Of a stretch of 64,000 nt of DNA, positions 35,764 to 45,304 are shown one piece after another. Every line of letters begins with the position of its first letter. The stretch's first letter is position 1. The translations under genes were made by a program, and so were the position numbers. The notes beneath the pieces are model-generated. The model worked only from the letters and a program-made list of their open reading frames with translations, was not told where the DNA came from and did no database searches. This stretch comes from Riemerella anatipestifer_E. GTDB taxonomy: Bacteria; Bacteroidota; Bacteroidia; Flavobacteriales; Weeksellaceae. Where the stretch lies: contig NZ_LEKU01000006.1 in the NCBI RefSeq assembly GCF_009932355.1, positions 81,070 to 145,069 of the forward strand. Direction: 5' to 3'.

Positions 35764-38085
35764 ATGAAACATATAATCAAACAATATTCAATATTCATAC
35801 ACATTGTTTATATCAGTATTTTTATAATAGGCTGCTCTGGAGCTTCTACCCTTAAAGAAGGAGAAATTTTATATACTGGAGCTAAGGTTAAAATAAAATC
35901 AGACCGATTAAACAAAGGTGATATTTCTGAACTGAAAAAAGGCACAGAGAGCAAACTTTCTCCTAAACCTAATGCTTCATTTTTAGGAATGCGTCCTAGA
36001 TTGTATTTTTATAAATGGGCAGGAGAAACTAAACAAAATAAAGGTCTGCGATATTGGATTAAAAATAAACTAGGAGAAAAACCTATTCTTCTACAAGATG
36101 TAGATAGAGAGTTTAATAAAGAAATTGCTGTTAATTATGCAGAAAATATTGGCTATTTCAATACTAAAGTAAGATATGATACCCTCACAAAAGGTAGAAC
36201 TGCTAAGGTTTTATATACTATAACTCCTTACAATAGATATTTTATAGATACCGTAAACTTCCTGTCTTCCACCAATGAAGAGGTAGTAGAAGATATAAAA
36301 GCAACACAAAAACAAAGCCTAATAAAACCACAAGAACCCTATAATCTCGAAATAATAAAAAATGAGAGACTCCGTATAGATACTTATATGAAGGAGAATG
36401 GATATTATTATTTTAGTCCAGATAACATCATTATTCAAGCGGATAGCACTGTAGGAAACAATAAAGTTGCAGTCAATGTAAAACTAAAAGACCAAACTCC
36501 AGAACTTAGCAAAAAAAAGTTTAGTATAGATAAAGTAATTATTTACCCCGATTATAGCATACAAAATGTAGAGAAAGGAAGTATAGCTATTCCCACCACG
36601 ACTGACGGTCTAAAAGTTTACAAAGACATGTACATTATAGACCCTGAAAAAAAATTTAAACCACAAGTTTTTGATAGGACTATGTACTTTCACTCAGGTG
36701 AAATTTATAACAGAAGAGACCATAACCTTACGCTTAAAAGACTTATAAATCTAGGAGTTTTTAAATTCGTTAAAAATCAGTTTATTCTTTCCGACTCTTT
36801 AAATAATAAATTTGATGCGTACTACCTACTCACCCCAAACAATTTTCAATCACTCCGTATGGAAGCATTAGGTAAGACTAATTCTGCAAACTTTAACGGT
36901 GGAGAGATAAATATCAATTGGCTTCACAGAAACTTATTTAAAGGTGCAGAGCAACTAAGAATTACTGCTTATGGAGGTATGGACGTGCAAGCTGGAGGGC
37001 CTAGAGCTTTCAGTAATATATTAAGATTTGGAGGCAACGCTCAACTTACTTTCCCAAGGATTATAGCTCCTTTTAAGTTTCATACCAGTTCAGAGTTTGT
37101 TCCAAGAACACAAGTAAACCTAGGGTATGACTATCAGCGTAGAACGGGACAATATACTTTACATAACTTTAGTACCTCTTTTGGATATTTGTGGAAAGAA
37201 AATGCACAGAGAGAGCACGATCTTAAAATATTTAGTGCTACTTATGTTAACCCTCAGAATATTTCAGATGAATATAAATCCCTAGCAAAGAGCTATCCTA
37301 GTTTAGCTAGAGCAATAGAAAGACAGTTAGTTTTTGGACCTATGTACCAATATACATACACCAATACCATCATACCTAGAACACACCAATTCTATTTTCG
37401 TGGTGTAGCCGACTTATCAGCCAATCTTACAGGATTACTGTCCAATGCAAATGCAAAAGAAGGTAGACAAAAAACCATACTAGGTGTACCCTTTAGTCAG
37501 TATGCAAAATTGGATACAGACTTTCGTTACTACTATAATATGAACTCTAAAAATGTTTTAGCTGCAAGACTAATGATGGGATTAGCTTATCCTTACGGCA
37601 ATTCTCTTACAGTACCTTTTTCTAGACAATTTTTTGTAGGAGGAAGTAATAGTATCAGAGCCTTTAGAGCTAGAACACTAGGTCCAGGTAGTTATGACCC
37701 AAGAAACCAACAAGGTAGTTTCTTTTTAGACCAAGCCGGGGATATTAGACTGGAAACTAACCTAGAATATCGTTTAAACATCTATCGTTTTCTTAATTTA
37801 GGTTTATTTTTAGACGCTGGTAACATTTGGCTTATCAATGATGACCCTACTCGCCCAGGTGCCAAATTTAGTAAAGACTGGACTTCCGAAATTGCCGTAG
37901 GAGGAGGCTTGGGACTTCGATTTGACTTTAATATATTTGTACTAAGGACAGATCTTGCCATTCCTCTAAGAGTACCCTATTATAGTAAAAATGAACGTTG
38001 GAGGTTTAATCATATTGATTTTAATAACTCTTCTTGGAGAAAGGATAATCTAATCCTAAACATAGCCATCGGCTATCCTTTTTAA
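35764..38085 (+). CDS. tamL: TamL: lipoprotein TamA/BamA-like outer membrane protein
   Basis: A 773-residue Omp85-family protein with POTRA-like repeats in the N-terminal half and a 16-strand beta-barrel at the C-terminus (PFSRQFFVGGSNSIRAFRAR and the final LNIAIGYPF are typical). The N-terminus has a lipoprotein signal ending in IFIIGC rather than a plain signal peptide, the mark of TamL, the Bacteroidota form of TamA. It is 17 bp after tamB, so the pair is co-transcribed, as expected for a working Tam complex. The downstream yihY-like gene follows after 22 bp. Confidence 0.92.
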   Translation: MKHIIKQYSIFIHIVYISIFIIGCSGASTLKEGEILYTGAKVKIKSDRLNKGDISELKKGTESKLSPKPNASFLGMRPRLYFYKWAGETKQNKGLRYWIKNKLGEKPILLQDVDREFNKEIAVNYAENIGYFNTKVRYDTLTKGRTAKVLYTITPYNRYFIDTVNFLSSTNEEVVEDIKATQKQSLIKPQEPYNLEIIKNERLRIDTYMKENGYYYFSPDNIIIQADSTVGNNKVAVNVKLKDQTPELSKKKFSIDKVIIYPDYSIQNVEKGSIAIPTTTDGLKVYKDMYIIDPEKKFKPQVFDRTMYFHSGEIYNRRDHNLTLKRLINLGVFKFVKNQFILSDSLNNKFDAYYLLTPNNFQSLRMEALGKTNSANFNGGEININWLHRNLFKGAEQLRITAYGGMDVQAGGPRAFSNILRFGGNAQLTFPRIIAPFKFHTSSEFVPRTQVNLGYDYQRRTGQYTLHNFSTSFGYLWKENAQREHDLKIFSATYVNPQNISDEYKSLAKSYPSLARAIERQLVFGPMYQYTYTNTIIPRTHQFYFRGVADLSANLTGLLSNANAKEGRQKTILGVPFSQYAKLDTDFRYYYNMNSKNVLAARLMMGLAYPYGNSLTVPFSRQFFVGGSNSIRAFRARTLGPGSYDPRNQQGSFFLDQAGDIRLETNLEYRLNIYRFLNLGLFLDAGNIWLINDDPTRPGAKFSKDWTSEIAVGGGLGLRFDFNIFVLRTDLAIPLRVPYYSKNERWRFNHIDFNNSSWRKDNLILNIAIGYPF

Positions 38086-38107
38086 AAAATTTAGAAAAAA
38101 GACCGTT

Positions 38108-39016
38108 ATGAAAAAGAATTTTAAATTTTATTGGGAAACTATAAAAAAAGCTGTAACAGAATGGAGTAGCTCTAACGCCGATAGAGATGCTGCAGGAATT
38201 GCCTACTATGCCATATTTTCCATACCTGGATTACTTATCATTTTAATTTGGCTTATGGGATTTATTTTTGGCGATGCTAATTTCCAACAGAAAATACAAG
38301 AAGAAGTAACCCAGGCTATGGGTTCCGATACCGCAAAAAGTTTAGATGACATTCTAAAATCCTCCATGATAGACCAAGACGGAATCATCATGAGAATTAT
38401 TGGAATTGCGACACTTATTTTTGGTGCTACCACCTTATTTTTTCAGCTTCAAAAATCACTCAATGAGTTATGGGATGTAAAAGCAGAACCCAAAAGAGCT
38501 TTATTAAAATTCTTGACAGATCGTGCTAACTCGTTAGGCATGATACTCATTATTGGATTTTTAATGATGATAACCATGGTACTCTCTACACTTATAGGGC
38601 TGGCTAACGAATTTATTTCTCAACACCTAGGGTTAGAGACTTACTATATTATACAGATTATAAACATTTCCGTAGGCTTCTTCATCGTTGTATTACTATT
38701 CGCTCTTATGTTTAAAGTCCTTCCAGATGTTCAGCTCTCTTGGCGTTCTGTATGGGTAGGAGCATTTATTACTGCATTTTTGTTTACTTTAGGTAAATTT
38801 TTATTAAGCCTTTATTTCAGTAATTTCAAACCTACATCTGCATTCGGAGCAGCAGGTTCTGTTATTTTAATTATGATGTGGATAAATTATACTTGCAGAC
38901 TCATCTTTTTTGGAGCAGTATTTACCAAGGTTTATACCTACCGTAGAGGTCTAAAAATACAGCCTTCTCAACATGCTAAATGGACTTCCGACAGAAGAGA
39001 GCCTTCTTCATACTAA
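38108..39016 (+). CDS. YihY/BrkB-family inner membrane protein
   Basis: A 302-residue inner-membrane protein with about six hydrophobic segments, matching the YihY/UPF0761 (former BrkB) family: AWSSSNADRDAAGIAYYAIFSIPGLL-like start (visible as DAAGIAYYAIFSIPGLLIIL), the FQLQKSLNELWDV block and the C-terminal FGAAGSVILIMMWINYTCRL. Function in bacteria is not established. It lies in the tamB-tamL-yihY-SDR-ALDH run (22 bp before, 18 bp after), which suggests an envelope role here. Confidence 0.9.
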   Translation: MKKNFKFYWETIKKAVTEWSSSNADRDAAGIAYYAIFSIPGLLIILIWLMGFIFGDANFQQKIQEEVTQAMGSDTAKSLDDILKSSMIDQDGIIMRIIGIATLIFGATTLFFQLQKSLNELWDVKAEPKRALLKFLTDRANSLGMILIIGFLMMITMVLSTLIGLANEFISQHLGLETYYIIQIINISVGFFIVVLLFALMFKVLPDVQLSWRSVWVGAFITAFLFTLGKFLLSLYFSNFKPTSAFGAAGSVILIMMWINYTCRLIFFGAVFTKVYTYRRGLKIQPSQHAKWTSDRREPSSY

Positions 39017-39034
39017 CTATTTTTTCTACTAGGT

Positions 39035-39844
39035 ATGAGCAAAAAATTTCAGCATAAAAATATCCTCATCACAGGAGGCGCTAGCGGCATCGGGAAAATT
39101 ATGGCTAGACTTTCGTTAGAGAAAGATGCTAAAGTAATTATTTGGGATATTGACCAATCAAAAATTGATGAAACTATCCTCCAGTTTTCATCACTAGGTT
39201 CTATCTTTGGATACAAAGTAGATGTTTCCAATTATGACGAAGTACAACACATCGCTACAAAAACTAAACAAGACATTGGTAATATTGATATTCTAATCAA
39301 TAATGCCGGAATTGTGGTTGGCAAATATTTCCACGAACATTCTCAAAAGGATATTTTAAAAACCATAGAAATCAATACCAATGCACCGATGGTAATCACT
39401 AATCTATTTTTACAAGATATGCTCACAAAAAATTCAGGACATATCTGTAATATTGCCTCTTCGGCAGGACTGGTATCTAACCCTAAAATGTCCGTATATG
39501 CAGGGAGCAAATGGGCTGTTGTTGGTTGGTCTGATAGCCTTAGGTTAGAAATGGAGCAGTTGAAAAAAAACATCAAAATAACCACCATTATGCCTTACTA
39601 CATCAACACTGGAATGTTTGATGGCGTAAAATCTGTTCTACCTATATTAGACCCTGAAAAAGCAGCTAAAACTGTCATCAGTGCCATAGAAAACAACAGA
39701 AAAATGGTAACACTTCCTGGCTATATCTATCGTTTAACTCGTATAGGTCAAGGGTTATTCCCACTTCGTTTTTTTGATTGGTTTGCAGGAAGTTTACTAG
39801 GAATCTATAAAACAATGGCTGACTTTAAAGGTCATAAAAAATAA
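39035..39844 (+). CDS. Short-chain dehydrogenase/reductase
   Basis: A 269-residue NAD(P)-dependent oxidoreductase of the classical SDR type. Dinucleotide motif ITGGASGIGK (14-23), the NNAG motif (INNAGIVVGKYF), catalytic Ser in NIASSAGLV and the Tyr/Lys pair in VYAGSKWAV are all present. Substrate unknown; the C-terminus resembles the large SDR group acting on retinal/lipid-like substrates. It is followed after 8 bp by an aldehyde dehydrogenase, so the pair may interconvert an alcohol, aldehyde and acid. Confidence 0.9.
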   Translation: MSKKFQHKNILITGGASGIGKIMARLSLEKDAKVIIWDIDQSKIDETILQFSSLGSIFGYKVDVSNYDEVQHIATKTKQDIGNIDILINNAGIVVGKYFHEHSQKDILKTIEINTNAPMVITNLFLQDMLTKNSGHICNIASSAGLVSNPKMSVYAGSKWAVVGWSDSLRLEMEQLKKNIKITTIMPYYINTGMFDGVKSVLPILDPEKAAKTVISAIENNRKMVTLPGYIYRLTRIGQGLFPLRFFDWFAGSLLGIYKTMADFKGHKK

Positions 39845-39852
39845 TTATACCA

Positions 39853-41226
39853 ATGGAAACTCCAAAAGCTCAAATATCAGCACTCGTCCAAAAACAAAAA
39901 GCGTTTTTTGCGACTCAACAAACCAAAGCTATTGATTTTAGACTAAAGCAGCTATCTCTACTAAAACAAGCCATACTAAAGTATCAGCACGAAATAGAAG
40001 AAGCCTTATGGAAAGATTTACACAAATCTAAAGAAGAGGTTTACCTTACAGAAATCAGCATTGTTCTCAACGAAATTAATTATCATTTAAAAAAATTAAA
40101 AAGTTGGGCTCGTCCTAAGAGAGTTTGGTCGCCTATTTCGGTACTTCCTGCATCTAGCCGTGTCATCTACGAACCTTTGGGTGTGGCTCTTATTATCTCT
40201 CCATGGAATTATCCGTTTCAACTTCTTATCAATCCTCTAATAGGAGCTATTTCCTCTGGCTGTTGTGCTTTACTAAAAGCCTCTCCTGACGCTCCACATC
40301 TTGCGAATGTAGTGGAAGAAATGCTAACAGAATATTTTCCGCTAGAGTACATTACTCTTGTTAAAGGTGGACGAGAAACCAACACCTACTTGCTAGAGGA
40401 ACGCTTTGATTTTATTTTCTTTACAGGAAGTCCATCTTTAGGAAAAGTGGTTATGAAAGCCGCGGCAGAAAATCTAACGCCTATCGTGTTAGAATTAGGT
40501 GGCAAAAGCCCTTGTATTGTGGATAAAGATGCAAACCTCAACCTTGCTGCTAAAAGGATTGCGTGGGGAAAACTCATCAATGCTGGACAGACCTGCATCG
40601 CTCCAGATTATCTTTGGGTACACCGTTCAGTAAAAAAAGAGCTTCTTGAAAAAATAGCTTATCACATTAAAGAAATGTATGGCTCTGATATTAAATCTAG
40701 CCCTTTTTACCCTCGTATTGTAAATGATAAATCAGTAGAAAGGCTTTCTAAATTTCTTAATGAAGGAAATATCTATTTAGGTGGAGAAGTAGACTCTAGT
40801 CAAAAATACATCGCACCAACTATTATAGATAATGTAGAGCCTCACTTCGCTATTATGCAAGAAGAAATTTTTGGACCATTGTTACCTGTAATGACATTTG
40901 ACCATATTGATGAACCTATCTCGTACATCAATCAACATGAAAAGCCATTAGCATTGTATTATTTTGGTAAAAATAAAAATGCTAAAGAGGTAATTTCAAA
41001 AACAAGTTCGGGCGGAGGTTGCATCAACGATACGCTTATGCATATTGCCAATCATCATCTTCCTTTTGGTGGTGTTGGGAATAGTGGTATGGGCAAGTAC
41101 CACGGAAAGTACAGTTTTTTAGCCTTCAGTAATGAAAGAGCTATCGTAAAAACACCAACATTTTTAGACCTTCCGTTCAAATATGTTCCATTCAATTTTT
41201 TTGAATGGGTAAAGAAAATGATATAG
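39853..41226 (+). CDS. Aldehyde dehydrogenase (class 3-like)
   Basis: A 457-residue NAD(P)-dependent aldehyde dehydrogenase. Visible family elements: SPWNYPFQLLINPLIGAI near residue 115, FTGSPSLGKVVM, the catalytic Glu in LELGGKSP and the catalytic Cys in INAGQTCIAPDY, then EEIFGPLLPVM and PFGGVGNSGMGKYHGK. The short length and lack of an N-terminal extension fit the class 3 (fatty aldehyde / coniferyl aldehyde) type. It is the last gene of the tamB operon run, 8 bp after the SDR, and is followed by a terminator shared with ftsZ. The physiological substrate is not known; a lipid-derived aldehyde is a reasonable guess. Confidence 0.92.
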   Translation: METPKAQISALVQKQKAFFATQQTKAIDFRLKQLSLLKQAILKYQHEIEEALWKDLHKSKEEVYLTEISIVLNEINYHLKKLKSWARPKRVWSPISVLPASSRVIYEPLGVALIISPWNYPFQLLINPLIGAISSGCCALLKASPDAPHLANVVEEMLTEYFPLEYITLVKGGRETNTYLLEERFDFIFFTGSPSLGKVVMKAAAENLTPIVLELGGKSPCIVDKDANLNLAAKRIAWGKLINAGQTCIAPDYLWVHRSVKKELLEKIAYHIKEMYGSDIKSSPFYPRIVNDKSVERLSKFLNEGNIYLGGEVDSSQKYIAPTIIDNVEPHFAIMQEEIFGPLLPVMTFDHIDEPISYINQHEKPLALYYFGKNKNAKEVISKTSSGGGCINDTLMHIANHHLPFGGVGNSGMGKYHGKYSFLAFSNERAIVKTPTFLDLPFKYVPFNFFEWVKKMI

Positions 41227-41236
41227 TTTTGCTAAT

Positions 41237-41266
41237 AAAAAAACCTCAGTACGAATATTTCGCCTG
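41237..41266. terminator. Bidirectional terminator between the ALDH and ftsZ
   Basis: AAAAAACCTCAG / CTGAGGTTTTT: an 11-bp stem with A and T tracts between convergent genes. Confidence 0.85.
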
Positions 41267-41307
41267 AGGTTTTTAAAAAAGTCAATCAAGTATCAAAAAT
41301 GTAGAAA

Positions 41308-43113
41308 CTAATCTACATCTTTATTCAAAAATTTGTTTTCTCTAAGTTCTACTCTGCCATTGTTATCAGCTAAAAAACTACTGATACGCTCATCAGAAGG
41401 GCTATCATCTAGCTTAATATTTTTTCTTCTAAAAGCAGGTACTGTTTCAAAAGTATTTTCTTCATCTACATTTTGGTAACGAGAATTAAATTCTTTTAGC
41501 TTATTTCTTCTCTCTTGTACTTTAGAGTCTTCTACTTTTTTCTCTATAAAAGTAAAAAGCGTTTCCTCTTGAGCTATTTCTTCATTACGAAATATAGGTT
41601 TCTCTTCTACTTTCTGAGTTACTTGAGGCTCTTGAGGTGCAACAGTATTAGATACTGTTTTTACTTCCTCTTCAAAAGCAAGCTCTTCTTCTTTTATTTT
41701 AAAACTGAACTCTACAGGTTTTTCATCTAAGAATAAAGATTTGGTAGGTTGTATGCTACTTTCGTCTTTTGATTCAAAAGTAAAAGATATTCCTTTTGGT
41801 TCTTCGTATCCTTCATCATAAGAGAATAAATCTAATTCATTACTTTCTTCTTCAAATTCTTCATTAACCTCTTCAACATAGGTCATTGGTTGCACTTCTT
41901 GAACCGCTAACTGCTCTCCGCTTAATCTATTTGCTGAAAATTGTGGTGAAGAAAAATCATCTTCTTCATCTAACTTTACAATATTTTTCTCCATAACAAC
42001 AGAACCTAATCCTGCATTCTTAGCATCAGAAGAAATTTTAAAAGGAGACTCTCTTCTAACTGAATTTGCCGTTTCGTGCAACGGTACCTTAACTACTTCC
42101 GTAGGACCTGCATTGATGTGGTTTTCATTAGTAAATCCCGTAGCAATTACCAATACTCTAATAGCATCACCAAGTTCTTCATCTGTACCTACACCAAAGA
42201 TAATATTAGCTGTATTTCCTGCTTCGTTTTGGATATAATCGTTGATAAGACCAATTTCGTCCATCGTAGCTTCAGAAGCCTCATCAGAACCACTCTGAAT
42301 AAGAAGCAATACATCTTGAGCTCCTGTAATTTTGTTATCATTAAGAAGCGGAGAGTCTAATGCCTTTTTAACAGCTTCTTCTGCTCTCTTCTCACCTGTA
42401 GCACTTCCTGTGGACATCAAGGCTGTACCTGAATTCTGCAATACCGACTTAGCATCACGGAAGTCAATATTGATAACAAAAGAACCCGTAATTACCTCTG
42501 CCATACCTTTGGCTGCATTGGTAAGCACCTCGTCTGCCTTAGAAAAGCCTTGTTTAAATCCTAAATTACCAAACTGTTGTCTTAGTTTATCGTTGTTTAT
42601 CACGATGAGAGAATCCACATTATTTCTTAGTTTCTCTAACCCTGCTTCAGCTTGGTCTAATCTTCTTTTTCCTTCAAAAGAAAACGGAACTGTAACGATA
42701 GCCACCGTTAAAATACCCATTTCTTTAGCCGCCTTAGCAATGATAGGTGCCGCACCTGTACCTGTACCACCGCCCATACCAGCAGTAATGAACACCATTT
42801 TGGTATTTTGTCCTAGAGTGCTTTTTATTTCGTCTATACTTTCTATTGCAGCCTTTTCTCCCACTTCTGGGTCTGCACCAGCACCTAAGCCTTCTGTAGT
42901 TGTGATACCTAACTGAACTTTATTAGAAACGGGATTGTTATTTAGCGTTTGTGCATCTGTATTACAAATGACAAAATCTACGCCGTGAATCCCTTTTTCG
43001 TACATGTGTTTTAAGGCATTGTTTCCACCACCACCTACACCTATTACCTTGATAATAGATGAGTTGCCTTTTGGTAAATCAAATTCAAAACCTGTTTTAT
43101 TGGTATTTTCCAT
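41308..43113 (-). CDS. ftsZ: Cell division protein FtsZ
   Basis: Tubulin-like GTPase that forms the division ring. The tubulin signature GGGTGTGAAP is present (about residue 115), and the ~330-residue GTPase core is complete (KVIGVGGGGNNALKHM at the start). Total length 601 residues, much longer than the ~390 of most FtsZ: a long Glu-rich linker (about 350-555) separates the core from the conserved C-terminal peptide (VPAFRRKNIKL, about 557-567), and about 34 more residues follow it, ending in the acidic KFLNKDVD. The long linker is known in Bacteroidota; the post-peptide tail is unusual. Last gene of the dcw operon. Confidence 0.96.
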   Translation of the reverse strand: MENTNKTGFEFDLPKGNSSIIKVIGVGGGGNNALKHMYEKGIHGVDFVICNTDAQTLNNNPVSNKVQLGITTTEGLGAGADPEVGEKAAIESIDEIKSTLGQNTKMVFITAGMGGGTGTGAAPIIAKAAKEMGILTVAIVTVPFSFEGKRRLDQAEAGLEKLRNNVDSLIVINNDKLRQQFGNLGFKQGFSKADEVLTNAAKGMAEVITGSFVINIDFRDAKSVLQNSGTALMSTGSATGEKRAEEAVKKALDSPLLNDNKITGAQDVLLLIQSGSDEASEATMDEIGLINDYIQNEAGNTANIIFGVGTDEELGDAIRVLVIATGFTNENHINAGPTEVVKVPLHETANSVRRESPFKISSDAKNAGLGSVVMEKNIVKLDEEDDFSSPQFSANRLSGEQLAVQEVQPMTYVEEVNEEFEEESNELDLFSYDEGYEEPKGISFTFESKDESSIQPTKSLFLDEKPVEFSFKIKEEELAFEEEVKTVSNTVAPQEPQVTQKVEEKPIFRNEEIAQEETLFTFIEKKVEDSKVQERRNKLKEFNSRYQNVDEENTFETVPAFRRKNIKLDDSPSDERISSFLADNNGRVELRENKFLNKDVD

Positions 43114-43143
43114 TACTTCATTTTAAATGACTAAATTACTTAA

Positions 43144-44511
43144 TTATTCCGATTCCTCAAAGAATTTTTTTATCTTTTCTAAGATGTTTTGCCCTATGGT
43201 AGGCTTTCTAGAGGCATTTTGCTGAACCACAGTCTCATTATGAGTTGGTTCGGTACTATCTAAAACTTTATTCTCTTGGCTTGTTTTATCAGTAACTACT
43301 TGGTTAGAAACAGACACTTCCTCTTGAACTAAAGAATTAGTTTTCTTATCTCTAATAGACAAACTCTCCATTAAAAGCCCTATAGATGTTGCAAATTCAG
43401 GGCTTTTTAAATGCTGATTTTTATCGTTCGAAATATATTCATTAGCGTAACCTATACGGCTATCAAACCCTGTGATATAATTTGCAAGTTGTCTTAAATG
43501 CTTTAGGTTAGAACCACCACCAGTAAGCACAATCCCTGCAATGAGCTTTCTTTTTTTCTCGTGTGCCCCATAGGCTTTAAGTTCGGTATTTACCATCTCC
43601 AAAATTTCTTCTACTCTAGCATGAATAATCTTCGCCAATGTTTTTAGAGAGATTTCTTTTTCAGTTCTTCCATGAAGCCCAGGAATGGTAACGAAAGTAC
43701 TCTCTTTTTCTAATTCTGGAACGGCAGAACCAAAACGAACTTTAAGTTGCTCCGCGTGTTTTTCGATAATAGAACAGCCATCTTTAATATCTTCGGTAAT
43801 AATACCTCCTCCATAAGGGATAACACAAGTATGGCGGATAATATTATCCTTAAATATTGCAATATCAGTAGTACCACCACCTATATCTACAATAGCCACT
43901 CCAGCCTCCTTTTCTTCCTTAGTAAGAACCGCTTCAGACGATGCTAATGGTTCCAAAGTAAGCGATTCCATCTCTAGCCCTGCTTCTTTAACGCATCTGC
44001 TGATATTTTTAATGCTACTCATCTGCCCTACCACCACATGGAAATTAGCTTCAAGACGCTTTCCGTGCATTCCTATTGGCTCTTGGATTTCGCCCTCCGA
44101 GTCTACCTTATATTCCTGTGGAAGTACATGGATAATCTCTTCACCAGGAAGCATCACCAATTTCTTAACTTGATTTTTAAGCTCTTCTATATCCTCCTCC
44201 GTGATGTATTGGTCTGGATTTTCTCGCATAATATAATCCGAGTGTTGCAAAGAACGGATATGTTTACCAGCAATACCCACCGTTACCTTAGTAATAGGCA
44301 CACCTGCACTTTTTTGAGCCTCGCTAACAGCTGTTTTAATGGAATTGATGGTTTGGGCAATGTTGTTTACAATCCCTTTATGTACACCTAAACTAGGTGC
44401 CACACCTACTCCCATAACCTCTATCTTACCGTACTGATTACGACGACCAACGATAGCAACAATCTTGGTGGTCCCAATGTCTAATCCTACTGAATACTCT
44501 TGGCTTTCCAT
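43144..44511 (-). CDS. ftsA: Cell division protein FtsA
   Basis: Actin-like ATPase that tethers FtsZ to the membrane. The 455-residue protein has the phosphate loops SVGLDIGTTKIVAIVG and VAIVDIGGGTTDIAIF, the adenosine loop GGSNLKHL, and the C-terminal amphipathic helix NILEKIKKFFEE used for membrane binding. A Ser/Asn/Gln-rich linker (about 390-435) lies before that helix. It is 30 bp upstream of ftsZ in the dcw operon and 22 bp downstream of ftsQ. Confidence 0.96.
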   Translation of the reverse strand: MESQEYSVGLDIGTTKIVAIVGRRNQYGKIEVMGVGVAPSLGVHKGIVNNIAQTINSIKTAVSEAQKSAGVPITKVTVGIAGKHIRSLQHSDYIMRENPDQYITEEDIEELKNQVKKLVMLPGEEIIHVLPQEYKVDSEGEIQEPIGMHGKRLEANFHVVVGQMSSIKNISRCVKEAGLEMESLTLEPLASSEAVLTKEEKEAGVAIVDIGGGTTDIAIFKDNIIRHTCVIPYGGGIITEDIKDGCSIIEKHAEQLKVRFGSAVPELEKESTFVTIPGLHGRTEKEISLKTLAKIIHARVEEILEMVNTELKAYGAHEKKRKLIAGIVLTGGGSNLKHLRQLANYITGFDSRIGYANEYISNDKNQHLKSPEFATSIGLLMESLSIRDKKTNSLVQEEVSVSNQVVTDKTSQENKVLDSTEPTHNETVVQQNASRKPTIGQNILEKIKKFFEESE

Positions 44512-44533
44512 TTATCTTGATTTGAATTTGATT

Positions 44534-45295
44534 TTATTGATTCTTTTCTTCTTCTTTATCTGTTTCTTCTTTGTAATCTTTACTAAGTGTAGTTACAATC
44601 TGATTATCATATTTCAATGATATTTTGGTGTATTTATCAGATGGTTGATAAACCAAATACTTTTCTACAAACGCTTTGAAACCTTTAACTTTGAAATCTA
44701 TATTTTCCAAACTTCCTAGTTCCACTCTGTAGTTTTCTTCATTGGCAATAAGATAATAATTTTCTCTCTCTTTTACAATACCAATGAAAAACTTCTTACT
44801 AAAGTCGTCTTTATTTATCTTTTTTACCAGTTCTATCAATTGAGGATATTCCTCTGGTTGTACATTGCCACTCACGAGCATACACGATGCTGAATAATTA
44901 CGATTGATAGGAAATTCCACCCCTTTCTCATCTACATAAACCTCTTTCTTCCCTTTGCTTAGCCTAAAAACAGGCACTCTTTGCACAATATCTAAATGCA
45001 ATATACCATCAAGGCTAAGATAAACATTGGCACTATCTACCGCAGAATATTCTGCGATTTTTCTTTCTAATTTTGGGATATCAATATCCCCAACTCTATT
45101 GGTAGTATTGGCTTTTTTAACAATGCTTTCTATTTCTTTCTCATCAATAAAATAGACTGGCTTCTCTCCTTGAATAATATTAACAGCCACTTTATCCATA
45201 GAGGTATTATTAAATCTTTTCAATGAAAAGTTTAACAAAAATCCCAGCAGGATAATCGTAACAGCTATTTTTAATATTCTGTATTTGTTCTTCAT
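44534..45295 (-). CDS. ftsQ: Cell division protein FtsQ-like
   Basis: A 253-residue bitopic inner-membrane protein with one N-terminal transmembrane helix (KIAVTIILLGFLLNFSL, about 9-26), followed by a POTRA-like domain (VNIIQGEKPVYFIDEKEIES) and the FtsQ/DivIB domain (YLSLDGILHLDIVQRVPVFRL). FtsQ is poorly conserved, so the call relies also on the position between murC and ftsA, which is the usual ftsQ place in dcw clusters. It recruits the FtsL/FtsB subcomplex in model bacteria. Confidence 0.88.
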   Translation of the reverse strand: MKNKYRILKIAVTIILLGFLLNFSLKRFNNTSMDKVAVNIIQGEKPVYFIDEKEIESIVKKANTTNRVGDIDIPKLERKIAEYSAVDSANVYLSLDGILHLDIVQRVPVFRLSKGKKEVYVDEKGVEFPINRNYSASCMLVSGNVQPEEYPQLIELVKKINKDDFSKKFFIGIVKERENYYLIANEENYRVELGSLENIDFKVKGFKAFVEKYLVYQPSDKYTKISLKYDNQIVTTLSKDYKEETDKEEEKNQ

Positions 45296-45304
45296 TTTAA
45301 AGTT

